From positions 1-37,068 of the IMG/VR virus record IMGVR_UViG_3300026184_000107: a stretch of 37,068 nt of DNA; one strand, 5' to 3'. The stretch comes from a virus. Position numbers and translations under genes: made by a program. Positions 9,901 to 15,423 of this stretch are shown piece by piece; the first letter of the stretch is position 1, and every line of letters starts with the position of its first letter. Below the pieces are notes generated by a model that was not told the DNA's origin, did not search any database, and saw only the letters and a program-made list of their open reading frames with translations.

Positions 9901-10106
9901 GCGTTCGCGCGATCGACGGCCGCCGCGGCCGCGTTGGCGCTCGCCGTGACGGAGTCCAGGCCCGCGGACGCCGACGTCGTCCCCGAGTCAGCGCTGGCGC
10001 CGGCGGCGCCGATCCCCTTGAGCTGGTCCGAGACCGTGCGGAGCGCCGCGGCCGCCTGGTCGACGCTCGCCTTGATCTTGAGTGCCAGCTCCATTTCCGT
10101 GGCCAT
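6948..10106 (-). CDS. Tail tape measure protein
   Basis: A 1052-residue tape measure protein that sets tail length and travels through the tail at DNA ejection. It is very Ala-rich at the N-terminus. A hydrophobic segment (YLFTGTGLAAVGAAAGIGVF) lies at about residues 268-287. A lambda-H-like middle follows, then long charged helices and a hydrophobic C-terminal stretch (YVGPFLAPVMAIAAGALVAS). Residues about 650-690 and 752-792 are a repeat with a 102-residue period (LAMGQIGGQQELQQLRTLEE versus LAMGQIGGEQEVQQLRALEN). Large plus-strand frames across this gene are shadows of it. Confidence 0.9.
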   Translation of the reverse strand: MATEMELALKIKASVDQAAAALRTVSDQLKGIGAAGASADSGTTSASAGLDSVTASANAAAAAVDRANASMAVSGGAGAAAASTGAEASSSAAPSAPSAVGYAGAGAALEEANKGVEESAQKAAGAIDSIALSSRGAAAMEAEASGEAAALRASWDRIVESSTAATAAAAGDTVALQALRDEQNGVRDSLSGFIVEQRAAATAEEEGAAAAGTEAAAMEGLKLSSGGATREYSALVDEMLSGRTRRIPGTLATLSNRIGLMKYLFTGTGLAAVGAAAGIGVFATAALKAEEEEAAFNRAVEESGGYLGVTRDEYHAMAKEIAGDSVTIGQGRAALQAVAETGRFTGDELRQVGIGAASMAQLTGDSLKSVVGEFTKLADNPVQAVTKLNDQYHFLTASTYDQIAALQREGDTEAAARVAVQSLSSAMAQRASDVTHQESGILLWLHAEKWMWSSLWDTIKQAATPDTLQQKLNAVDQAIHQTAKELDRLKSGGGVWDGREFIPTSPGDIEKVREKLHRLGQEQASLAGKIHGNKEAARAKAAVDAETQSYIQQKHWIDSESGSLDKKVRMQRELAHLAEARAAAEKLANDSHASSSDRAAARTTLNTTNWGQLHNDILKKYDRTSRQIKEIGIESARAAGVAQIQIASQMVKERLAMGQIGGQQELQQLRTLEEAKYRVERAALQQKLGVDKSDEVAKRQVQLQIERLEQEHGQAMLRIDQQMAMKRRQVRQVEIESTRHAALSQLQIAREMVHHRLAMGQIGGEQEVQQLRALENAKYRVERQALLRKLALASGDEGTQKRIMLQIQSLQEQHAQKITQLNERMQLSVRKKWIQSFGVVTNAIDQSVKGMIRGTLTWRNAERNFLQSMTGEFIDTAMKRVSHWVATQIALTTVTAAGESSRAAIEDAANKQSLLKTAATVTKKILMKMWDVMTSVYSAIASIPYVGPFLAPVMAIAAGALVASWAGRVASAAGGWWEIPQDQMAMVHKQEMVLPAREAEGIRNLVRGGGNGGSNTYHIHAMDAESFRDYARQNRDILAEALGMAHRDGAFA

Positions 10107-10112
10107 TGGCTA

Positions 10113-10130
10113 TACTCCGGAAACACCAAC
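10113..10130 (+). promoter_or_regulatory. Candidate promoter and divergent gap before the zinc-ribbon moron
   Basis: The 39 bases between the tape measure start (minus) and the plus-strand gene contain TATACT (5 of 6 matches to a -10 box) just after GGC, followed by GGAGGG ahead of the plus-strand ATG. No good -35 box is visible at the right distance, so any promoter would be weak or activator-dependent. The boxed region overlaps the 5' end of the tape measure operon segment. Confidence 0.35.
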
Positions 10131-10145
10131 GGGAGGGTTCAGGCA

Positions 10146-10601
10146 ATGGCCCTGGTCACGTGCACCGAATGCGGCCGCGAGATCTCCGATCAGGCGGTGA
10201 GCTGTCCTGGCTGCGGCGCAGCACCGAACGCGGCGAAGCGAGAGGCTCCCAAGCCGAAGCGCAGCAGCCGCGCCGCCGCGATCATCATCGGAGGCATCGT
10301 CGTGGTCGTCGCGGTGGTCGGCATCGAGATCGCCACGGCGCCGAATAACGCCGCGGATCCGGAAACGTCGCAGTCCATCTGCTCGCAGAGCGCGCAGGCC
10401 GCCCACTACATCGCCGCGGAGAGCGCGAACAACCCGGGAGGCGTCGTCGCCGTCACCGGCGACCTGGTCGCGAAGGACAGCTACCCGGCCCTCGGCGACA
10501 AGCTGCTCGCCCACATCGGCGCCGCCGTCGCGGCCGACCTCAAGGTCGGGAAGACCCCGGCCGAGATCTCCGCGGACGTGCGCTCGAGCTGCAAGCAATA
10601 A
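10146..10601 (+). CDS. Zinc-ribbon, single-pass membrane protein (plus-strand moron)
   Basis: A 151-residue protein encoded against the surrounding late operon. Residues 6-23 form a zinc ribbon (CTEC...CPGC, Cys 6, 9, 20, 23). A basic linker follows (residues 31-42), then a strong membrane segment (AAAIIIGGIVVVVAVVGIEIA, about 43-63). The rest is an ~85-residue domain with two cysteines, probably extracytoplasmic. The ATG at 10146 has GGAGGG 8 bases upstream; the much longer frame that contains it is a shadow of the tape measure gene. It sits exactly between tail chaperone and tape measure, a classic moron position. A role in host envelope modification or superinfection exclusion is inference. 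Confidence 0.8.
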   Translation: MALVTCTECGREISDQAVSCPGCGAAPNAAKREAPKPKRSSRAAAIIIGGIVVVVAVVGIEIATAPNNAADPETSQSICSQSAQAAHYIAAESANNPGGVVAVTGDLVAKDSYPALGDKLLAHIGAAVAADLKVGKTPAEISADVRSSCKQ

Positions 10602-10609
10602 CGCCGGCA

Positions 10610-11184
10610 TCACGCCCCTCGTTTCATCCGCCCCAGCAACCCCTTCAGCTCGCTGCGCTTCATGCGCCGCGGCTTCGGCGGCGGCTTGTAGCCGACGTAC
10701 GCGGCCAGCAGCGCCCGAGCGGGAGGGCACCTGCGCCACTCCCGGTTGAGCGCCGCCAGCCGCGGCAACGTCATGCACTGGGCGATATACTCCCAGGTCC
10801 ATCCGGTGTCGGCGATGAGGGCTGCGTAGAGCGCGTCCCAGTCGACGCGCTCCCAGCTTCCCCCGACGGCGAACCCTCCTCGGGCTCGACCTTGCGCAGG
10901 CCGGAGACCCCCATCACCGCGTCGAAGACGTCATTGAGGTTGTTGAGGTCCACCCACTTCTTGACGTCCTCGAGGGACACGTCCGGGTAGTTGCGGCGGA
11001 CCGCCACGTGGATCACGCGCAGCATGGCGGCGCGCCGCTCCTTCAGGGCACGGAAGCCCCCGCTCTCGTCGGCGCGCTGGGAGATGAGCTCGAGGTCCGC
11101 CTCGCACTCTTCCAGCTGCTCCATATTGAGGGCCGGGACTATGTAGTCCCGGCCGTTAAGCGAAATTGAAACGCCCTTGATCAT
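10610..11184 (-). CDS. Tail assembly chaperone, long form made by probable -1 frameshift
   Basis: The short chaperone frame and the -1 frame overlap. After a slip at the G5 run (10860-10864, minus strand GGGGGAAG) translation would continue as GSWERVDWDALYAALI... to ...MKRSELKGLLGRMKRGA and stop at 10610. This gives about 191 residues. The extension has the look of a lambda gpT-like domain (WDALYAALIADTGWTWEYI, then LPRLAALNREWRRCPPARAL). The frame has no good start of its own, which favours frameshifting. In lambda-like tails, G and GT are made in a fixed ratio this way and coat the tape measure protein. Confidence 0.65.
10771..11184 (-). CDS. Tail assembly chaperone, short (unshifted) form
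   Basis: A 137-residue product of the zero frame, between tail tube and tape measure genes, as for lambda gpG. It begins MIKGVSISLNGRDYIVPALN and has a helical middle (LEECEADLELISQRADES, then RVIHVAVRRNYPDVSLEDVK). After the slip site the frame runs into a Ser/Thr/Pro-rich tail that looks like out-of-frame translation, in contrast to the well-formed -1 extension. This is the expected pattern for a G/GT pair. Confidence 0.8.
   Translation of the reverse strand: MIKGVSISLNGRDYIVPALNMEQLEECEADLELISQRADESGGFRALKERRAAMLRVIHVAVRRNYPDVSLEDVKKWVDLNNLNDVFDAVMGVSGLRKVEPEEGSPSGEAGSASTGTRSTQPSSPTPDGPGSISPSA
10860..10864 (-). promoter_or_regulatory. Putative -1 ribosomal slippery site in the tail chaperone
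   Basis: On the minus strand the zero-frame codons TCG GGG GAA GCT contain a run of five G. A peptidyl tRNA-Gly on GGG can re-pair with GGG one base back, moving into the frame that encodes the gpT-like extension. It is not a perfect X XXY YYZ heptamer, because the A-site GAA would not re-pair well. The position agrees with where the coding character switches frame. Confidence 0.5.
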
Positions 11185-11195
11185 GGATTAAGTCC

Positions 11196-11957
11196 TCACT
11201 CGAACCATTCGTCGAAGACCTTCCCGGCCGGATCCGCCTGCGCGGCGAAATCGAGCTCGGGAATGTTGAAGTCGCCCTTCTTCGTCGCGAACGCGAGCTT
11301 GTCGCTCGAGCATGCGTACAGACGGATCCCGTGCTTACCCCCGTCGTCCTCGTTCCAGACGATGATCTGGAAGGTCGACGCGACCCCGGCGAGCGTGTTC
11401 CCGACCGACAGCGTGTGCCCGGAGGTGTCGCTGTATGTGTAGGAGATGAGCACCGCGCGGCCCTGATCGTCGGTCGAGAAGGTGTAGGTCCCCGTGGAGG
11501 GATCCACGCTGTAGGCGCCCTGCACCTCGGAGCCCGCGGCAACCTTCTCGAAGACCGCGCCGGTGTTCGCATCCTTCACGCCGAGGTCGGTCTTGAAGTT
11601 CGCGCCGTTCGATGCGACCACCGTGAACGGCGTCGCCGCCGGCACGCTCGCGGCCTCGCCGGCGGCGAGGAGCTCGCGCCCCGTGGCCATCGTGCCAAAG
11701 TCGAAGAACAGCTGCTTGAACAGCACCGGATTGATCCGGCCCATCTTCGCCTTGCCCGTGATCTTCGCCTCGGCGCGGCCGATCTTCTCCGGGAAGAGGT
11801 TCTGACCGCGGAGCTCCTTCTTCGTGAGACTGAAGTCAATGCTCACGTCCTGGAGGGTGCCGAACTCGGTCGGCGTGGAAAGCGTGTCGCCCCCGACGCC
11901 GTAGAGGCGCCCGGACCCGAAGATCGCCTGTTCCTGGAAAACTGCATCGGCTGCCAT
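11196..11957 (-). CDS. Major tail tube protein
   Basis: A 253-residue tail tube protein of a flexible tail. The N-terminus (MAADAVFQEQAIFGSGRLYG) leads into VSIDFSLTKKELRGQNLFPEKIGRAEAKITGKAKMG, a region typical of tube subunits in transposable siphoviruses. A Ser/Thr-rich beta section and a conserved C-terminal FNIPELDFAAQADPAG follow. It lies 11 bases before the tail chaperone gene and 6 bases after a small gene, in the usual tail order. A siphovirus tube is favoured because no tail sheath gene is present in the window. Confidence 0.82.
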   Translation of the reverse strand: MAADAVFQEQAIFGSGRLYGVGGDTLSTPTEFGTLQDVSIDFSLTKKELRGQNLFPEKIGRAEAKITGKAKMGRINPVLFKQLFFDFGTMATGRELLAAGEAASVPAATPFTVVASNGANFKTDLGVKDANTGAVFEKVAAGSEVQGAYSVDPSTGTYTFSTDDQGRAVLISYTYSDTSGHTLSVGNTLAGVASTFQIIVWNEDDGGKHGIRLYACSSDKLAFATKKGDFNIPELDFAAQADPAGKVFDEWFE

Positions 11958-11963
11958 CGCTGA

Positions 11964-12212
11964 TTACTCCTTCGTCGCCGAGGCCAGGCGAACCTTGAGG
12001 TCGTCGATCGCCTGGCGCAGGTGGTTGTAGGAAGGGGTGTGCCGTGACACCGGGCTTCCGTGGATCTGTTCCTGGAACCATCGATCGATCTCCCGATCGA
12101 TGGCGCTTTTCTTCCTGGACGGCGCGGGAGCCGGAGCCGGAGCGGAAGTCGAGCCCGGCTTCGGGTCCGCCCCCGTGGCGTCGTCCGTCGTCGACTTCTC
12201 GTCCTTCTTCAC
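11964..12212 (-). CDS. Small hypothetical protein between tail terminator and tail tube
   Basis: An 82-residue protein starting at GTG (12212) with GGAG 7 bases upstream. The first 35 residues are acidic, then Pro/Ala-rich (PAPAPAPS) and disordered. The C-terminal half (IDREIDRWFQEQIHGSPVSR, then LRQAIDDLKVRLASATKE) is predicted helical. I do not recognise a family; Mu carries a small gene at a comparable position. It is likely a tail-assembly accessory protein, inferred from neighbours. Confidence 0.65.
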   Translation of the reverse strand: MKKDEKSTTDDATGADPKPGSTSAPAPAPAPSRKKSAIDREIDRWFQEQIHGSPVSRHTPSYNHLRQAIDDLKVRLASATKE

Positions 12213-12222
12213 GATCGGTCTC

Positions 12223-12684
12223 CTACGTGGTGAACTGGGTGATGCGCGCGCGCCAGCGAAGCGGCACGTACAGGGTGCCCGCCGAACTCGGCAGCGGCGG
12301 GACGCCCGGCGGTTCGGCCTCGAGCGGCATGACGCCGTCGGTCGCCTTCCAGCCGGTGAGCGTCTTGACCAGGCGCCCGCAGAGTGGTCCGGCGACTTCC
12401 ATCGCGCCGGTGAGGCGCTTCGGGTCCTTGGCCGATCGCACGACCACGACCGTCATCCAGTCCTGGTCCCAGGCGACCTTCCCGGCCGGCGGAGGCGCGG
12501 CGGCCTGCAGCTGCGTACCGATGCGCGCGCCCAGGTAGACGATGTGGCAGGCCGGCGTGATCTGCGCCGAATCCTTCACGCCGGCGAGGTCCGCCGCGTG
12601 CGCCACGAGCTGGAAGTCGGACGGCAGCTCGGTCTTGACCCGCTCGATGACCAGGTCGCCCAGCGCGAGGAAGTTCGCGAGCAT
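12223..12684 (-). CDS. Mu gp37-like protein (DUF1834), putative tail terminator
   Basis: A 153-residue protein of the DUF1834/gp37 family. Features are the N-terminal NFLALGDLVIERVKTELPS, the central HIVYLGARIG and the C-terminal TLYVPLRWRARITQF. Family members act at head-tail joining or tail completion in Mu-like phages. It overlaps the upstream DUF1320 gene by 1 base (TGATG) and so is translationally coupled. The gp36-gp37 gene order matches Mu. Confidence 0.8.
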   Translation of the reverse strand: MLANFLALGDLVIERVKTELPSDFQLVAHAADLAGVKDSAQITPACHIVYLGARIGTQLQAAAPPPAGKVAWDQDWMTVVVVRSAKDPKRLTGAMEVAGPLCGRLVKTLTGWKATDGVMPLEAEPPGVPPLPSSAGTLYVPLRWRARITQFTT

Positions 12685-13127
12685 CAGTACTCCGGCCAGT
12701 CACTGGTGAAGTCCTCGAGCGAGCCCGTGGTGAAGGTGCGGTCCGGCGCGTTCGGGTCCGTCGCCGGCGCATCGCTCGGCGCGGGCTGGCTCGCCTCGGC
12801 GAGGCCGAGCGTCGCCTTCCCGGACTGAATCGCCTGCAGCAGCTTGATCGCCGCATCGTGGCGCTGCTGCACGAGCTCGGGCACCGCGTCGCTGTAGAGC
12901 TCGTAGCGTGCGAGGTCTGCGCAGATCCGCGTAAGCAGCGGCGGCGTGGACGTTAGGGGCAGCTCGTAGCGGCCGCCGATGTAGGCGTCGATCGTCTCGC
13001 CGCCCGCGGCGATTGCCGCGTCGATCACGCCCGGGTCCGGCTGGCCGTCGCCGTTGCGATCGGCGAGCGCGTCGATCTCCGGCTCGCCGAACCGGTCGTA
13101 GAGATCCTGCTGCGTCGCGTAGGTCAT
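12684..13127 (-). CDS. Mu gp36-like head-tail connector (DUF1320)
   Basis: A 147-residue DUF1320 protein: MTYATQQDLYDRFGEPEIDAL, the Asp-rich NGDGQPDP segment, then IDAYIGGRYELPLTS and LTRICADLARYELY. This is the conserved gp36 fold of Mu-like phages, a connector that bridges portal and tail. A proline/alanine-rich acidic C-terminal tail of about 35 residues extends it. It sits just before the gp37-like gene and just after a 64-residue gene. Confidence 0.86.
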   Translation of the reverse strand: MTYATQQDLYDRFGEPEIDALADRNGDGQPDPGVIDAAIAAGGETIDAYIGGRYELPLTSTPPLLTRICADLARYELYSDAVPELVQQRHDAAIKLLQAIQSGKATLGLAEASQPAPSDAPATDPNAPDRTFTTGSLEDFTSDWPEY

Positions 13128-13318
13128 CGGTCAGCGCCGCACCGCGTGAAATCGACGTAGAACTCGTCGCCTTCCTGGAACCGGCCAATCAACGCCGAAT
13201 TCTGCACGGTCATCCGGAACTCGGCGTTCGGCGTGAACTTGGCGAACGTGTTGTTCTCGTCGGAGCCGTCCTCGGGATAGGCGCCGTCCTTCGCGCGCAT
13301 GATGGGTAAATCGCTCAT
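13124..13318 (-). CDS. Small hypothetical protein before the gp36-like connector
   Basis: A 64-residue protein with the ATG at 13318 chosen, because residues upstream of it in the longer frame are Arg/Pro/Ala-rich and look non-coding. It begins MSDLPIMRAKDGAYPEDGSD and ends EFYVDFTRCGADR, so a compact beta protein is likely. It overlaps the DUF1320 start by 4 bases. I do not recognise a family. A minor head or connector protein is plausible from position. Confidence 0.6.
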   Translation of the reverse strand: MSDLPIMRAKDGAYPEDGSDENNTFAKFTPNAEFRMTVQNSALIGRFQEGDEFYVDFTRCGADR

Positions 13319-13426
13319 CGCTGCCCTCCAGGGCCCCGGCGCACGCTGCGGCGCGCGCCGGGCCAACGGGCGGCTCGACCGTTGTGTATCCGCAGTTCAA
13401 ACGGTGTCATCGCCATCACGGGGGCA

Positions 13427-13795
13427 TTACTGCGCCGCGTCGCCGCCGGAGGCGCCGTCGCCGGTGCCCTCCGACTCCGGTGCGGATCCGGCGCCGTCGG
13501 CTTCTTTCTTGCGTGTCTCCTGGATGAGCTCCTGGAGCGTGGTCTTGTTCGCGTTGCCCGGGAACTCGACCTGGTGCGCCTGCAGCCAGCTCTGCATCTC
13601 GGCCTTGGTGCCGTCCAGGACGTCCTTCGTGACGCCTTCGATCTCAGCGATGCCCTCGTGCACCAGGTCCTCGACCTCGTGCCACAGGGCTTCGAACGGC
13701 TTGCCGATCGCGTAGAGGATCCCGCCGTGCTTGACCGGCGCCGTTTTCGGCGTGACGGTGACGGCGTCCTTCGGGTTCGGTGTCTGCTCTGCCAC
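13427..13795 (-). CDS. Hypothetical head-region protein
   Basis: A 122-residue protein starting at GTG 13795, chosen because GGAG lies 7 bases upstream and the longer reading would run through the hairpins after the capsid gene. It has a helical region (ILYAIGKPFEALWHEVEDLV, then GIAEIEGVTKDVLDGTKAEM) and an acidic Gly/Ser-rich C-terminus. The central part, with LQAHQVEFPGNANKTTLQEL, resembles a small LEM/HeH-like helical domain, seen in some phage head-tail genes. The function is unknown. The 108 bases after it (13319-13426) hold no gene I can support. Confidence 0.6.
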   Translation of the reverse strand: MAEQTPNPKDAVTVTPKTAPVKHGGILYAIGKPFEALWHEVEDLVHEGIAEIEGVTKDVLDGTKAEMQSWLQAHQVEFPGNANKTTLQELIQETRKKEADGAGSAPESEGTGDGASGGDAAQ

Positions 13796-13819
13796 GACTG
13801 TCTCCGTGGTGGGTGGTTT

Positions 13820-13884
13820 CGCTTTCCGAAACGGTCCGGCCCACGGGCCGCTTCGGAAAGCGGCCGGCCGCGTGGCCGGCCGCT
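13820..13884 (-). terminator. Two adjoining GC hairpins directly after the major capsid gene
   Basis: On either strand the arms CGCTTTCCGAA (13820-13830) and TTCGGAAAGCG (13852-13862) pair, enclosing a second perfect stem CGGCCC/GGGCCG. Next to it AGCGGCCGGCC (13859-13869) pairs with GGCCGGCCGCT (13874-13884) around a 4-base loop. There is no U-run, so this is better read as an mRNA-stabilising or partial-termination element that sets capsid mRNA apart from the downstream genes. The two structures share 4 bases and may compete. Confidence 0.5.
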
Positions 13885-13911
13885 CCATCTACGCCCTTGC
13901 GGGCATCACCC

Positions 13912-14985
13912 TTACGCCGGGGTCTGGATCAGGAAGCCGGCGCTGAACGCCGAGTCCACCGGCACCCGCTCGTAGTTGACCGGGTAGATCCAGCTGCGGG
14001 CGTTGCGGTCCTGGTACGGGACCTCCGCCATCGGGTGGCCGATCATCTGGTAGGTGTACCCGAAGGACGGCTCCTGGTTGGAGGTCGCGCCCTGGGCGAC
14101 GTAGGCGAGCACCGCGTTGTTGCCCCACACGTCGACCATCGCGCCGGTCGAGTCGTCCCAGTAGACGTCGTCGCCGATGAGCACCTTGTCCAGGTCCCAC
14201 AGGTTCGCGAGCATCTCGGCGGTGATCGACTCCTTCGACGTGTACTTGAACCGATCGACGATGTTGGGGTTCGTGCGCGCTGCCTTGTACGCCTGGGCCG
14301 AGAGGACCAGGACGTTCGGCCGCACGCCGATGCCGGTACGCACCGTCTCCTTGTAGTCGTCGATGTCGGTCGTGGGGTTGCTGGAGGCGTCGCTCCACTT
14401 GCTCGTCCCCGAGAGGGCGACCTTGTGGTTCGCGTCGTAGTTGTTCGCATCGAGCGCGAGCGCCGCCTGGTCCGCCTCCAGGCTCTTGCGCACGATCTGC
14501 ATCGTGCCCCGCAGGTAGATCTGCGCGAGGTTGATGTGCGGCACGCGCTGCGCGTCCTCCAGGATCTCGAAGGGCACCTTGCCCTCGATCGCATCCTGGA
14601 CGAGCGCGAACTTGTCGCCCTGGTAGCCGAAGTCCGCCCGCTTGGTGGCCGCGCCGGGCGTGCGGCGCATGTTGTACCGGCGGAACGCCTCGGGGCCGAA
14701 CTGGATCACCTGGCCGCCGCGGGTCGTGACCGGGACCTCCGGGAACAGACCCGAGCCGACGAGGTTCGGGAACTTGTAGCCCTGGACGACCTCGGTGATG
14801 ATCGGATCGATGACGCGCGCGCCCGCGGGCGAGAGCTGACCGATGCCGAAGAGCATCCCGAGACCGCCGAGCCCGTGGCCCGCCGCGGGGGAAAGGGCCG
14901 CGAAGGCCGGATGCGTCGCCGTGACCAGGCCGATGGCCGCGATGGCCACCGCCAGGAAGACGCGCTGGAACTGCTGACTGCGCAT
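13912..14985 (-). CDS. Major capsid protein
   Basis: A major head subunit of 357 residues. The body (PIITEVVQGYKFPNLVGSGL, then FPEVPVTTRGGQVIQFG, then ALALDANNYDANHKVALSG and VLIGDDVYWDD) is the pattern of capsid proteins in transposable siphoviruses. It follows the protease/scaffold and decoration genes, as expected. The ATG at 14985 is preferred over 14994, since GGAGG lies 10 bases before it but only 1 base before the upstream one. The first 30 residues look like a Sec signal peptide with an AFA cleavage motif, which is odd for a capsid protein. It may instead be the part removed by the phage protease. Confidence 0.85.
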   Translation of the reverse strand: MRSQQFQRVFLAVAIAAIGLVTATHPAFAALSPAAGHGLGGLGMLFGIGQLSPAGARVIDPIITEVVQGYKFPNLVGSGLFPEVPVTTRGGQVIQFGPEAFRRYNMRRTPGAATKRADFGYQGDKFALVQDAIEGKVPFEILEDAQRVPHINLAQIYLRGTMQIVRKSLEADQAALALDANNYDANHKVALSGTSKWSDASSNPTTDIDDYKETVRTGIGVRPNVLVLSAQAYKAARTNPNIVDRFKYTSKESITAEMLANLWDLDKVLIGDDVYWDDSTGAMVDVWGNNAVLAYVAQGATSNQEPSFGYTYQMIGHPMAEVPYQDRNARSWIYPVNYERVPVDSAFSAGFLIQTPA

Positions 14986-15000
14986 GGCGTGCATACCTCC

Positions 15001-15417
15001 TTAGCGCCGGGTGATGACTTCGATGATGTCGCCGGCCGCGGCGGCCGCTTCCAGCGCATCGGCGAAGATGTACTCGGGCGGGATCGAGCCCGAGAGGATG
15101 TTGCCGTTGGCCGCGGTCGAGGTGACCTGCGTCGCGCCGGCGGCGACCCCCAGCTGCGAGGCCGGGATCGCCCGACCCTGGGCGTCGACGATCAGCGCAT
15201 CGCCCACATTGATCGCGGCGCCGGCCTCGACCAGGACGGTGTCGTCGACATTGACCGGGAACTCCTGGCCGTCCACGGCGTCGTAGGCCGCCACGCCGAG
15301 GACCTTCTGGCCCTGGACGGTGGCCTGCGCGCCGTCGAAGCCGACGGCCCGGTACTGCGTGACCGCGCCCGAGGCCTTCTTGGTGAGCGCGAGAGTGACA
15401 AGTGACTGGCGTCCCAT
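15001..15417 (-). CDS. Head decoration protein (DUF2190)
   Basis: A 138-residue DUF2190-type protein: ALTKKASGAVTQYRAVGFDG, then VNVDDTVLVEAGAAINVGDALIVDA-like beta strands, ending GDIIEVITRR. Relatives are small trimeric decoration proteins that stabilise the capsid surface or fill its fold axes. It lies between the protease/scaffold gene and the major capsid gene, 15 bases from the latter's GGAGG, which is the usual order. Confidence 0.84.
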   Translation of the reverse strand: MGRQSLVTLALTKKASGAVTQYRAVGFDGAQATVQGQKVLGVAAYDAVDGQEFPVNVDDTVLVEAGAAINVGDALIVDAQGRAIPASQLGVAAGATQVTSTAANGNILSGSIPPEYIFADALEAAAAAGDIIEVITRR

Positions 15418-15423
15418 TGGTGG

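Noticed and set aside
8799-10145. Very long plus-strand frame ending at 10601 (about 600 residues) opposite the tape measure gene
   Set aside because: Up to 10145 it is Arg/Gly-rich antisense translation of the tape measure gene; only the last 151 residues from ATG 10146 form a credible protein.
12223-12856. Arg/Pro-rich frame of 215 residues overlapping the gp37-like and gp36-like genes
   Set aside because: Shadow of two recognised genes in another frame; no start signal.
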